A stretch of DNA of 64,000 nucleotides from positions 8,041,342 through 8,105,341 of the forward strand of contig NC_071399.1 of NCBI RefSeq assembly GCF_022682495.2. The letters are read 5' to 3'. Shown piece by piece: positions 1 to 11,225 of the stretch (position 1 is its first letter; each line of letters starts with the position of its first letter). A program made the position numbers and the translations under genes. Origin of the DNA: Desmodus rotundus. Its lineage: Eukaryota > Chordata > Mammalia > Chiroptera > Phyllostomidae. A model generated the notes under the pieces. It was given only the letters and a program-made list of their open reading frames with translations, searched no databases and was not told the DNA's origin.

Positions 1-1339
1 CATTTTTTTTCTTAATATAACAAGGATGTGTGTGTGTCTAAGAGTTCCTCGTAGTAAGCACAGAAGCTTTTGAGAGCATTGCTCATTCACAGTGTTGGCG
101 GTCCACTGTGGCGAGCCCTGTCTCTGGACATTGCAGAAGCAGCAAAATGCGTGCTGCACAGCCAAGCATGGCCTGAGAAACTCGGGCAGCCGGACCCTGA
201 CGGACCTGCCTTCGAGCCCGAGAGCAAGGAGAATGCACGAGAGATCGAAAAGGAGGGAGTAGTTAGTGCTCGGGAGGAGCAAAGGCAGGTACCAGGGATG
301 GAGGCACAGATAACTCCCATTCCCATGTCCTGCAGGGAGTGAGCACCCTTAGCCTGGGATCCTCTGGCTGCTCTGTCACGGGAAGGTTCCTGGAAAGCAG
401 GGTCTGCTGCAGTGGAGACTGCTGTCTTTGGCTGTCGATCCAGTGAGGGCTTCCCTGTTTGCACCGGCCCCCACCCATATCCTCGGGGACCTGCAGAAGG
501 GGGAGCCCCTGTAGGTCCAGACAGTGGCCTGATTCCCTGAGCTCATCCGGGAGGTTATTGGCTTCTGTGTAAATGGTCTGCATCTGCCTTTCACACTTCA
601 TAGTAAAGCAGATCATTTAACTGTATTCAGACTGACTTAAATATATTTGTCCGTGTGCCTGTCCATGTACTTACAGAAGAAGGTAGCTGTGTGGTTTGGG
701 ACGTGTCCCACCAATAGTGCTGTGGAGCAAGACGGAGACTCCTCCTCATGGAAAAGAGAGGGAGGACAAGGCTTTAGAAGCGCTGACATCAGTGTTTAAG
801 AACTGAAATGCCCTGAACTGTGGCAGATTGCAGGAAAGGCTTGTTTGCTGGTCTGGAACTCAGGATTTAACACTGGTGTTCTGTGCGCAGAGGTGACACT
901 ATGGAGCTGGGGGGGTTGTGGGTTGCTCTGAATAGTTTTCCTGGTGGTGGTGACGGATGTGCTAAAGTTGCCACCCGAACACATTGTAAACAATAGGACA
1001 CAATTTAATTGTGTGGAATTTGACTACTTAATGCATCTTAGAGCTGATTTTTATTTATTTGACACAAACCAGCTGTGGAGAAATTCAGAGATTTGTGGGA
1101 GGGATAGATTTGTGTTTGAAACTACTTATACCATATCAAGAAATGAAGACAAAAAAGAGAATAGAAGCTTCTTGTAACAGAGAGAAATCTTCAGTTCGAA
1201 GAAGCCCATGAAGGCAAAACTGGCGGAAATCACAGATGGTGTTAACTCAGCAATATATGGCTAATGAATCATCAAAGGTTTGCTGTGGGAGAAAAGTTTA
1301 ATTTGATGAATTTTGCTCTCTTCTTTTAAAAACAAACAC
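1..1339. other. Unique non-coding stretch
   Basis: I see no gene, recognisable transposon or RNA in this stretch. A short TG run lies near base 28. The open frames on both strands over 70-620 overlap one another, lack splice context and look like chance. Confidence 0.5.

Positions 1340-1367
<28 letters not shown>
1340..1367. repeat. (CA)n microsatellite
   Basis: An uninterrupted run of about 14 CA units is preceded by an interrupted AAACA/CAC stretch and followed by TATG. A minus-strand reading frame that crosses it, with alternating Cys-Val, is a product of the repeat. Confidence 0.97.
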
Positions 1368-1370
<3 letters not shown>

Positions 1371-1742
1371 GAAACAAGACTCAGAAAACACCCAAATTTA
1401 TTTTGTTTTCTTAAAATAATACCACTTTCTTTTCTTCTCAATTCAAGCACATGCCCACCCCTTATAAAGCAGCCAAACGTAAGAACGTCCAGCACTATAT
1501 GTCTATAATTGTAATGAAAATGTAAAAGCAAATTTAACCAGCAAATTTACATGCAGTTTGGATAAACTGTGGTTTAAATGTACATGTACTCCAGCTGATG
1601 ATTAGTTGATAATATGCCTAAACTATTTAAATGACTTGAGAGCTGTAAAAATGTGCTGTGCTGAAATAACTATCCTTTTCTTTGATGATTTTTTTTCTCT
1701 CCTCCTCTTTCATTAAAATTTCTGAAAATTTATCAGTAGCAG

Positions 1743-1814
1743 AGAGAGGCATCTGTCCCGTGTTACCAGAATGCAAACCGAAGTTATTTCTAAAGAGCAG
1801 TTTGATGTGAATCG
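1743..1814 (+). other. Candidate 72-nt exon (weak)
   Basis: A CT-rich stretch at about 1685-1712 leads to a CAG at 1740-1742. The segment ends in ATCG followed by GTGAGT, a good donor. One of three frames is open throughout. It starts after one leading base and includes the stretch RMQTEVISKEQFDVN. At 72 nt the segment is a multiple of three, as a cassette exon would be. Against it, the pyrimidine tract is about 30 bases from the AG, there is no second exon in frame nearby, and pseudo-exons of this quality are common in introns. I do not recognise the peptide. Confidence 0.15.
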
Positions 1815-2602
1815 GTGAGTCACGTAATTTCAACGACTCTTTGTCAGCCTGACTCCTCTTTAGAATGTAAAGCTGTGCTGGCCACCCTGAAGGTCAAGAG
1901 TATGATCTATTCAAAACAATGCTGTTCCTTTCAAGGAGAGGGAGTTCGAGTGTGTGCAATTGTGGCCAGAGACTGAGCAACCTTCTCCGAGCCCTGACCC
2001 CATGTATCCAAGGTTCGGATGACTTCAGCGTGTGGACTCCAACGAGTGAATGCAGTCCTTTGTAACATCGCCAACATATTTAATTTTCCAAGTAGGTAGA
2101 GGTCATTGTGCCGGCTTTGTCCTCGTGCCAGTGAGGTTGTCCGGACATTTCCATGAAGGTACTGCCTTCTCAAGTCACAAACATTGAAAACTGATCACCA
2201 TTCTGAGGGTGCTAAGTGGGGAAAATGGAATTATATCCAAAAGAGGCATAGTCTTGGCAAAATACTACAAAATAAATTAGCCTAATGATGATTGCGGTTA
2301 ATAGCATATTTGAGTTACAACACTGCCTTAGAAAATAAGACTTGGCCTAAGTAAGAAATGGTCGTTAATTATATTTCATTTGAAAATAAGATAAATCGGA
2401 GGATTAAGAAAGGCCATGGAGAAACTAAGTCTGTTTAGCTTCTTGACAAGCACGAGAGAAAACTGTGATTGCAGAATATTTTCATAGGGAAGAGGAAGAG
2501 GGTTCTTTTTTCATACTTGAGAGGAAAGGGTGTGAAATGAGACCATAATTACAGGAAATAATGGACTTTATTGTTAATGCTGCGCCATGTGACACTGGTG
2601 GC

Positions 2603-2637
2603 GGGGGTGGGGGGATGGGGCGGGGGGTGGGGTGGGA
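2603..2637 (+). other. G-quadruplex-type tract
   Basis: Five or more runs of three to six Gs are separated by one or two bases (GGGGG-T-GGGGGG-AT-GGGG-C-GGGGGG-T-GGGG-T-GGG). This fits the standard intramolecular G4 pattern on the plus strand. No CpG island or promoter motif surrounds it. Confidence 0.75.
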
Positions 2638-4716
2638 GACACAGAACCTTTTAATGGAGTCTCTGTGACAGGGCAGATCGCCGAGGTGGGTCCCCCAAGG
2701 CAGGAGTAGCAACGTGGCACCTTTGGAAAGTCAAGGAGATGCTGCAGTATTTCCCTTGTTTGGGGAGTGCGGAGGAAGATGTCACCACTAGGCAAGTTAC
2801 ACGTGCACGCCCTAAAAAGAAAATGTTAAACAATGTATGTTGATACTTTTGTATAAATTAGGATACGTGACATGATGCAACGCTGGCTTCCATGATGAAA
2901 GCCTGGAGCAGCCTCGGCCTCCAAGGCCCCGCGCCCGCCTCCCCCTCACTTCACGGGCCTGGACAGCAGTCCTCAGAATCCCTGCCTCAGTGCAGAAGAT
3001 AAATAATTTTATGAGGCCTGTGTCACGTGTGGATTCGTGAATGTGTATTGTAAAGAGTAACAACGTATTGTATATATTTTTAAAGGCTGAGCAATGATGT
3101 CCTCAGCAAGGACTCCTGAAAGCCTTATTTTAAAAATGGTGACGTTTCTTTCTTTCTCTGAAAAATTTACTTGTCTCCTACACACGAGATCGGATGGAAC
3201 TGGAACATAGTACCAGAAATCCATAAAAGCTGTGAAAGTTTTATAGTAATCTCTCAATTGAAAAGAAAAAAGTCCTATTAAAGATGTTGTCACCAAAACC
3301 AACATTTTTGCATCTGTCAAAACTTCTTCGGAGAGGAAGTAGAGAAGAAATTCCAGCTGATGTCTCCGTCCAACTCGAAGGCCAAGTGCTGAACTGGCTG
3401 AACTGATGACTCAGTTACAGCTATTGAGTCTCCAGTGCAGCCGTAGATCAGACCTCACTTTGGCTGTCTGCTGTGATCACGAAGTTGTGTTCGCCCGGGT
3501 TAGGTGCGATCTGTACCTGAAGTCACAGGAGAAGAAAAACGGAGCGAGGGAGGAGGCCACAGCATTCCTAGAAGCTAGTGAACTGAATGAAGCAAAAGCA
3601 AAAAAAACCCAACCCTTTAACATTCAACAGGGGCTGAATTAGGAAACATTGGTTTCCAAATCTGCTCAGTAATCTGGGAGGCCCCAGTCCGCACTCATGA
3701 GGTGGTCCGCTGCATCATCCGAAAGGGAGTGCTCCCTCCTTCCCCCGGGGATGCTCCTTGCTTTGCCCACCCTTGAGAGCTGGTCACAGGGTCTATCCTT
3801 CGACGGGTCATCGGAGGTCAATATGATTGCCAGATCCGAGAGTACAAACAGGCAGCAGCCCTGTTTGGGAATGCCAGGGAATAAAACCAAGTTCTTTGCG
3901 CTTACGAACAGTTTTTAGCTGGAGCATTGCGTATTTGGTAGAAAAACTCGAAACTGTGAATACACTGTAATTGAAACCTCCGGGGATAAAAACAAACATT
4001 ATAGTCCACGTGTTTATAGTCAGATTTAAAAATAAAACCAGCTCTTCATTATTTTGATTTGATGACTCTCAGGGCTTTCTGTAAGTGCTTTTGAGGAAGC
4101 TGCGGCACAGCTGGCCTGTGGGATGAATTCAAGCAATCCAGTCTGCTCTCGACACTAGTGTGGTGGATGGTTGCGTTCATGAGCTTTGAGGGAGAGACCC
4201 GTCTCACCGGCAAGCGTGCAAAGAAAACACCAGCCAAGAGGAGCTTGGAAAGGGCTTTGATTCAGGCGTCAGACACGTTACAGATCACCGAGCAATCTCC
4301 TGGTCTGTGCTGAAACACGCAAGCTCTCCAAGATGTTATCTTCTTTCTTTCGCCGACGTGCACGGGCCGGCCTGCCTTTTTACTTCACTTCTACCTCTGA
4401 AACCAGCGCCGGACCCTCGGTTGTGACGTGGCTCTCACCGTGCTTGTGGTGAGCAAGCGTCCTCGGCGTTCTTTGAAAATGTTGTGTGAAGAAAAGCTAT
4501 GTCTATGTCAAGGGTACCATTGAAAATGGTACTGGTGGGGTCCCAGGCAAGCAGCTTGTTCTGTTGGGGAATTACATGGAGTAAAAAAAAAAATACACCT
4601 GTTCTCATTTATTCTTCATCCTTTTGGGTTTGTTTATTTGGATTGACTATTTATACATAACAGTACACTATTTGGTTATTCTGTGTCTTGCAAAGGACTG
4701 AATTTGTCATACTTAC

Positions 4717-4811
4717 CTTCAAAGTAAGCTGATCGAGTAGCAAGTCGTTGGTAGAGTAAGATTTGGCTGAGCCCAGCTGTGGGTTTTGAGATTCCCAAGA
4801 AAACCCTGAAA
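4717..4811 (-). other. Candidate 95-nt coding exon, minus strand
   Basis: Read on the minus strand, the pyrimidine-rich tract CTTACTTTTGTTTATCTTCCAG directly precedes the segment as an acceptor of 20-odd bases. The segment ends in TTGAAG followed by GTAAGTATG, a near-ideal donor. Two frames are open across all 95 nt. One begins after two leading bases and gives 31 codons ending exactly at the donor, including SAKSYSTNDLLLDQLTLK. The other gives a stretch including GISKPTAGLSQILLYQRLA. I do not recognise either peptide. No partner exon could be identified elsewhere in the window, so a pseudo-exon remains quite possible. Confidence 0.3.
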
Positions 4812-5574
4812 CTGGAAGATAAACAAAAGTAAGCTAAAGAGGTTTTTCGGCTCAGAGCCCTGTTGCCCCCCCGCCCTGCCCCCCTTTCCTGATGCTAAAG
4901 GAGTAGAGTGTCTGGACTTGATTTCGCTTCTGAATTGTGCCCCCAGGCTTGGTTAGAGCCCTGCCCTGGCCGGCTGCCATAGAGTAACCACTGAGTAACC
5001 ACTTTGCACTCCTCGGAATGCAGGTAATGGCTTCATTTTCCTGTCTGCTTTAATAGCAGGGAGCCTGTGCTAGCAGGTAGGATAAAGCACACACGAACAC
5101 ATCACACCCGTTACTACCTGGGCCACAGCACAGCCGCCTGTCCCTCTGTTCAGAAAATCATGATTCTCTTCCTCCTTCTGGATATTTTCACCCCGACTCT
5201 GAAGAGAACTGAGGGTGCTGGACCCTCACTCTAAAGATCAGGGGTCACATCTTCACGCACTTTTGTGTCCTTTGCTCCGATGTCACAGGTGTTGGGCCTG
5301 GGGTCTCTTAGGGAGGTTGGTAGGCAGGCAGGTGTCCATGTGAAGTTTGGCAGCTCCTACCCCAGAGGCAGAGCCCCAGCCTCCATCCAGGCCCTGACTG
5401 GACAGAAGCAGGGCACTTGGCCTCCCCAAGGGAGAGTGCACCCAATCCCTGTCCTTGTCAAGCCTGGCTCCGCTCTCGTCTCAGGGCTGTGTTAGCGAGT
5501 GACTGGGGTCCTGCCCCCCCAGACAGGACCTTAGGACTCAGTGTCTCATCCTCTCCCTGTCCCCACCCTTCACC

Positions 5575-5665
5575 AACAGGACACCGAAGTGCAGATTTGT
5601 GTCAGGTCTCACAGCCAGCGTGTCCTAGAACCCAGGCTGGGGCCCATGGGCAGCCCAGGACTCTG
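5575..5665 (-). mobile_element. Possible MIR SINE fragment
   Basis: The order of elements resembles the MIR complement: GACACCGAAGTGCAGA (for the gaggaaactgaggca block), then CTCACAGCCAGCGTG, then AGAACCCAGGCTGG. The match is diverged and short. Confidence 0.35.
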
Positions 5666-5718
5666 GGCCCTGCCCTCCAGGGTGGGAGGATCCCAAGGCT
5701 CTGGACTGGGGTGCCTTT

Positions 5719-5733
5719 GTCACCCTCTGCTGG
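5719..5733 (-). promoter_or_regulatory. CTCF-like motif
   Basis: The minus strand reads CCAGCAGAGGGTGAC. It matches the CTCF core CCASYAGRKGGCRS except for T in place of C after the GGG. It lies in unique sequence beside MIR relics. Confidence 0.4.
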
Positions 5734-5871
5734 CAGTGAAATGGCTTTTCCAGCACTGCCCCAGGTGGGTCAGCCCCACTCACTGGGAGTCCCCAGGGGG
5801 TCCCAGTGCCCACCCATCGATGGCAGGCCCCACTGCTCCTTAAGAAGCGCTTAGAAAAAGCTGTTGTTCAC

Positions 5872-6055
5872 AGAACACTTGCCATATGTTAGATTCTCCA
5901 GTAGCCCATTTGTATACACGATTGTATTTAACCGTCACAGAAACTCGTTGAGGTTCTTCTTGTCTCTATTGGACAAGAGGCTGAAATTAAGAGTGTTAAG
6001 TGTCTTGCCCGATGTCAGGGAGGTAGGGGGTGGCAGAGCTGAGACATCAGCCCTG
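5872..6055 (-). mobile_element. MIR SINE relic
   Basis: The complement of MIR is visible in order: a relic of the cttactatgtgcc-type start, TTTAACCGTCACAGAAAC, GGACAAGAGGCTGAAATTAAG, CTTGCCCGATGTCAGGG and GGCAGAGCTGAGACATC. A 189-codon plus-strand frame starts inside it and has no coding support. Confidence 0.75.
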
Positions 6056-8495
6056 ACCTGCCCATCATCCCCTCCCGCCAACTGGGCCGTTTCCTCTCCC
6101 ACACGTCCCTGCCTCCGATCGGCTCTGCTGGGACCTTCGGGTGCTCTGCAAAGCTTATCCATCAACTTTACCCTTCAATATGAATTTAATTGTAATCATC
6201 TAATAAAAGCCCTCTGTCCTTTGAAAAACTCTATTATCTGGAGGCCAGGCCTGTCTAGGAGATTGTCAAAGTCAAATTGTATAAGAGAAGGCATCCCTTC
6301 CTGCCAGTCTGTAGTATTCGTCAGCCTTAGGGACCCGGAACACCAGAGGGTGTGGAATTACGCAGCCCCTCCCTCCCCTTCCTGGTCACTGCGTCAGACA
6401 CTTGTCCACAAGAGGTTACAACAAAGCGAGTAGCCATAGCTACCAAAGCAAAGAGACGGCAGGGCCTATGGAAATGTAATGTCCCCAAGTCCGCCTGGTG
6501 GACAGCTTCACCTGGTGGGCAGGCCTTTCGATGCCAGTGACTTCTGCAAATTTTCTGGCCTTTTCCTCAGCCTTTCTGGCTGTGCCCCTAGACTGGAAAT
6601 GTTCCCGGCAAAGCCTTTGTTCTCTGGCGTGTTGTAACTGTTGTAAAGCGTGGTGTACACTGGGGGTTAAGAAGGGAGTAACAACAGCACGACCTTGTCC
6701 TTCCACGCAGCCTCAGGTCTCCACCTTTTTCCCAGGTGAGCAGGCCGAGTACCTTGTAAAATTGGCTGCCTCACTCTCCAGGAGTGGTTTGAAAACAAGA
6801 CACATTTTGCGGTGCCCTTGCAAACTTCAGAAGGTATCAAGTATTGGACTAGTAATTTGACAGTTTTATGTTATGGTTTTGTTGAGTTTCACCCTATGAA
6901 CTGTGGCTTACTTGGAAATTATTTTGGATTAAAGTCATCATGTCATAAATTCAGACTGGCCCGAATAGGAACATTTCAGCAGAGATACTCTGATAGAAAA
7001 TGTTCCCCCTCTTTTTTTTCTGGGTCATAAAACTATAAAAGAACCTTACTACCTCCCGTTGCACCCCATATGTCAATATAAATTATTTCTCCCCTACATC
7101 CCACTTTCTCCAGTGCGTGCATAAACATTTCTTACCAATCCCTTGTTCAAATCAGGACCCAAACAAAAGAGAGCCTATTCAGTCCTTTACTGAATTTCAC
7201 TGGGGAACTACTTACCGCATGCCTGTGTTAGACATGGCGCAGTCTGAGGGTGATGAATGCCATTTCCAAGGACTTGCGACCTGGCCGTGGGGACTGATGG
7301 GCTTGGAAAATAGCAGAGGGTTTTGGCTCATGCTGCCTCCAAGGCTGTAACCTTGGCTGAGAGACAGGGGTAGAGCTCTTGAGCGAGCCACGGGAGGTGG
7401 AAGGAGGAAACAGCCCTGGGAAGACAGGGGCTGGGGGAGGCTTGGGTTTGTATCTAAAGTCTGAAGTCGTATTCTGTCCCGCATGTGCATTTTCTCCATT
7501 CCTTTCTCCTCTCTGCCGCTCCACTAGATTCTCCTTTCAATGGCGACCGGCAAGTCATTATGTTGGCTTTGTTTTCCTTAAAAAACTTGATAGAAATTTG
7601 GATGTTCTCAGTGATGAGGTTTTGAGAAAAGTAAACAAGTGTGTCGAGGTAAATCCATGCATTTCAGTGGTATAATCCCGGTGGTGATGGATGTAAGTTT
7701 TAAGATCTGGGCTCTTTTGTTCATTCTGGCTTGAATGTGCTGGAAAATGTCTTGTCAAAGGAGTAAGTGTTCCGAGACCTGGAGATGTGAACTTCTGTGG
7801 AATATTTCTGTTTGCTTTGAAATTATCCACGCCTTTGATTTGGGGACCTCGCTACCTTCAAAGTAAAGGGTTGTGATTTACCTTGTGTTTGATGGGCTTT
7901 TTTTCTGGGTTTAACCGAGATCACCGTTTTAAACAAGGCGGATAATCACGCGTGTGCTGTAGCGACCTGCGGCCACAACCCACTGCCGTAGACGTGAGAG
8001 TTCTGTCGGGTAGGCTGAAGTTCTAACAGGCAGAAGAAAGCAGGCGTTTTGGCTTTGCTGCCAACCAGGAGATTAGAAGAGCAATTTGCTTATTTCAGCT
8101 GTTTTATTAGCTGCATGTATAACGTTGACTAATTTCTTCCACAGGTAGTTTGCCAGCTAACATTAAGAAAGGGATTATAGGAATAAACTTTTACTCTCTT
8201 CCTATTCAAAGTGGTAGTTTTCAGGTTTTTAAAAGCTATCATCTTTTTCTTTGGTTGTAGAAGTATACTTGATTTATGTCTGAATCATTTTTTATACCCA
8301 TTAAAAGTTATTTTCAATACTGAATCGTGAAACTACTCGTTTTTTTATTTTTCTGGTGAGATATTTAGTTAATTGGTTGTGCTTTGAATTTAACTTTAGG
8401 CACACAAGCTCTTATTTTTGAAATCTTAACAATATTATTCTCTCTATTCAATATTCTTTAAGACCGCTGTGGCCTTACCTACAGCAGAGGGGGCC
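6056..8495. other. Mostly unique non-coding stretch
   Basis: One weak L2 relic is listed separately. CACCAGAGGGTGTGG near 6340 resembles a CTCF core but is too diverged to call. The rest, including the AT-rich part at 8080-8460, shows nothing I can name. Confidence 0.45.
7165..7310 (-). mobile_element. Possible L2 relic
   Basis: TTTCACTGGGGAACTACTTACCGCATGCCTGTGTTAGACATGG resembles, in pieces of under 20 bases, the antisense L2 3' signature tattgagcacctactatgtgcc. It is diverged, and the apparent minus-strand donor at 7211 falls inside it. Confidence 0.35.
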
Positions 8496-8606
8496 AGGAC
8501 TTGCGTGGGGGGGGTCACCATAGAAATGTTGAATCACTGTGTTGTACACCTGAAACTAATATAATACTGTACATCAACTATAGTTAACAATAAACTAATA
8601 CAACTG
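8496..8606 (+). mobile_element. L1 3' end fragment
   Basis: GTTGTACACCTGAAACTAAT followed by ATAATACTGTACATCAACTA and an A-rich AACAATAAACTAATA tail is the familiar 3' terminus of older mammalian L1 copies. Only about 110 bases remain, as expected for 5' truncation. Confidence 0.75.
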
Positions 8607-9109
8607 CTGTGGGATTGTCAGTTACAGTAGTAGCAGAAAAAGAAGAAAAAACATGGGAAAATCCTGTTTCCGTTATGTTTCTGTTCAAACTTTTAAGCCA
8701 TCGTCACTTTGTTGCCTGTGTTTCTCTCTGTCATGGGTCTCTCCAACCCCCAGAACTCACTAGAAAATGCTATGTGACTTGGAAATTACTGTAAGCAAGA
8801 AGATGATTGCTTCTCATTTTCTGGTGTTTTTGTATGAAGTTGTCAATCACTAGGGTGAGCACCAGTGCACACTTGAACTTTCATGTGGAAATCGCTCCGA
8901 GCGGCTGGCCGCCCTCTCCCGCCCCCGCCCTGCTCTGAGTTTGCTGTTCCAGGCAGCTTCGCTTGGGGTTTCTGCTTCTTGCCGTCAAATGCACCCGACT
9001 AATCCTGATGGTAATGAGCTGTAGAAACACATCTTCTTGTGTTTCGTATGGAAACAGAGTAATCTCCTCCCTGGGCCAGTGAATTTATACTCCCAAAGAG
9101 ACACGAAGG

Positions 9110-9190
9110 CAAGTGCACAATTATTATGTGCCTGCTGTGTGCCAAGCACGCCGCGCTCACTTGCACGGGCGGTTATAGTGCTGTGGGTGG
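9110..9190 (-). mobile_element. Possible L2 3' end relic
   Basis: ATTATGTGCCTGCTGTGTGCCAAGCAC (given here as a run of two short blocks in the genome) mirrors the antisense L2 block ctactatgtgccaggcac. The flanks have decayed. Confidence 0.4.
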
Positions 9191-10269
9191 GCTGGTGAGC
9201 CCTGTGCATGCTCTTCCCTTGCTGCTGGAGCTGTGCCGATTGCGACTTTTTCTGTGGGTTTTATCGGGTTTGACACACAGGGCCTGGGGGTGGGGGTTGC
9301 AGTGCTGTTCCCAGTGTCTGTGGGACAAGAACTAATCTCACTTCTGCCCTTAATAAAGTAGGCAGGGCCACCTGGTGTATTCTTCCTTGCTTGTATGCCA
9401 ACTCAGTTTCCTTGCACGTGGGAAGAAACTGGGCCAAATATAACTTAATGTTCGGACTAAAACGAAAATATTTTCCTCCCTTCGGCCAAATGCAAGCAGA
9501 TGTGGTTCGTTAAATTCTCAACTGGCCAAGGGACATTCTAGACACACTGAGAGGTCACTGCCGAGGGCGATGACACTGTTGACTAAGTGCCGAGGGGCCA
9601 TGAACTCTAGTTCCACTCTGCACTTCTTCCTCGGGGAGAGAGGAAGACTTCCAGTGGAGAGACCCTTATGACGGCTCTTGCACTCTGACCTTGAAACTGG
9701 ATTCACCTCTGACCCCATTCCCTGGATGCAGGGCTGTCTGGCCTGGCCCTTGGTCACTCCCCACGTGGAGGTTCTGTGAGGAGATTTGAGGGTGAGAGGG
9801 GGTTAATCTGTTGGCTGGAATTAGCTGGGGTGGAAAATGTATCTTTCATCGAAGGCCCGCAGCTCGTTGAAAAGAAATGAGTCGTGTGCTTCACTGACAA
9901 CTGAGAAGCAGTCATTCAGGGTCCTCCTCCAAGAATAGGAGATTTGTTACGGTTTTGGTGTCATTTGATCCACCACCACCGTGCATCTGGGAAAGTCACA
10001 GTCAGAGGAAGCTGTTGAGTAAGAATGCTTTCCAAACGTTTAGAAGGCGGTTGTAACAGGCAGGTCTGCATTTTTAGAAAATACTGTTTTTGTTGTGGCT
10101 GTTAGCTGCCTGGAATGAACTTGTCTTCAGTTCTGAAGTTGTGCCCTCTGGTGTCAGTCATTCCGAGCAGGATCCTGGGGCTCCGGGTCAGGCCTGCTGC
10201 GTGGAGATGCCCGAAGGCTGGCTGAAGTTCAGACCCGAGCACCGGATTGGAGGCCTGCGGCCTGTTTCT

Positions 10270-10312
10270 GGCGGGGGCGGGGGGCGGGGCCGAGCGGCGG
10301 GGGCAAGGCGGT
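10270..10312 (+). promoter_or_regulatory. GC-box / G-rich CpG patch
   Basis: GGCGGGGGCGGGGGGCGGGG followed by CCGAGCGGCGGGGG holds several GGGCGG Sp1-type boxes, a G4-type pattern and a local concentration of CpG in otherwise CpG-poor DNA. The CpG-dense part is under 100 bases, too short for a classical CpG island. No first exon or TATA element is evident beside it. Confidence 0.45.
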
Positions 10313-11055
10313 TTTCACTGGGAGCTGTCTGCTGCTGGAGATCCACAGTAAAGGAAGATATGAGAGGCAGGACGCAGAAGGTTGAAAAGGTCGTCCTCTA
10401 AAAAAACACGCCCACAGAAAGTTGTACAAAGGTAGGGAAAAAAGTTTGGCAGGAAAGGCGCTTGGCTCTTTTGCCTGTATTCGTTGTTGCCCCTGGTTCT
10501 ACCTTGAACTTGGAGTCTTCCTTTACTGTCATTGCCAAATTGCCACTCCTCTCAGGAAACAGGTGGTTAGACAGTTTCGGAAAACGCAAATAACTGTGTG
10601 GCTCACGAAAATTTGTTTTTGAGGACCCTGATGGAAAATTGAGAAACTTGTAATGTTTTGTGAGTATCAGATTTAAACTATGGGCAAAAAGATAGAAATG
10701 TTTTGTTAGCTGTTGGAATTTTGTGGTGCAATGGAGAATTAATTTACCATCACACAAAAATTCATCTGTATTATAAAAAAAAAACTTTTCACAAACTGTG
10801 TTAATCCCGTTCTTTGGCACTTTCTATCTCTGGGCCCCCCAAACCCCGTCCCGACCTCTGGGTCATTGCTCTGTGTGTTTGCTGCTCTCCCAGAATCCTC
10901 CTCGACCTCCAAGCCTCAGCCATCTGCTCCTCTCCTCCCCGAGCTGACCCTGGCAACCTGGGCCTGGTTGACTTCTGATTGCTTCCGAAAGCAATGGCTC
11001 TGCTTTTCCCTGCCACCCCTTCTGACATTTAATCGTCTCCTGTCCCCTTCCAGAG

Positions 11056-11225
11056 AAGACGCTTTTGAAATGATCTGAAGAGCTTAAGAATTTTTCCAAT
11101 TTTTTCAAACTCCTGAAAACTAGATTCTGAAGCTCTTTAGTGGCCTCTTCTAGTTTCCTGCCTTTATCGTCATTACCCCTTTTCTCCAACTCTTCAATCG
11201 TAATGAAGAGATCCTTCATACACAA
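11056..11225 (-). other. Coiled-coil-like open frame, unproven
   Basis: The minus strand encodes a charged heptad-like stretch including LEEATKELQNLVF and SLKKLEKFLSS. The frame runs from a Met near 11225 and continues down to about 10866, where it becomes low-complexity Gly/Arg-rich. There is no strong acceptor upstream and I do not know the family. It could be a decayed exon, part of a processed pseudogene or a chance frame. Confidence 0.15.

Larger units (their letters stand above)
1368..5570. other. Mostly unique non-coding stretch
   Basis: Apart from the G-rich tract and the two candidate exons listed separately, nothing here matches a repeat family I can name. Two notable minus-strand frames lie at 3009-3320 and 4049-4237. 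Neither has a convincing acceptor and donor pair, so neither is called. Confidence 0.45.

Noticed and set aside
5864..6433. 189-codon plus-strand open frame
   Set aside because: First third is MIR sequence and the rest has no domain or splice support.
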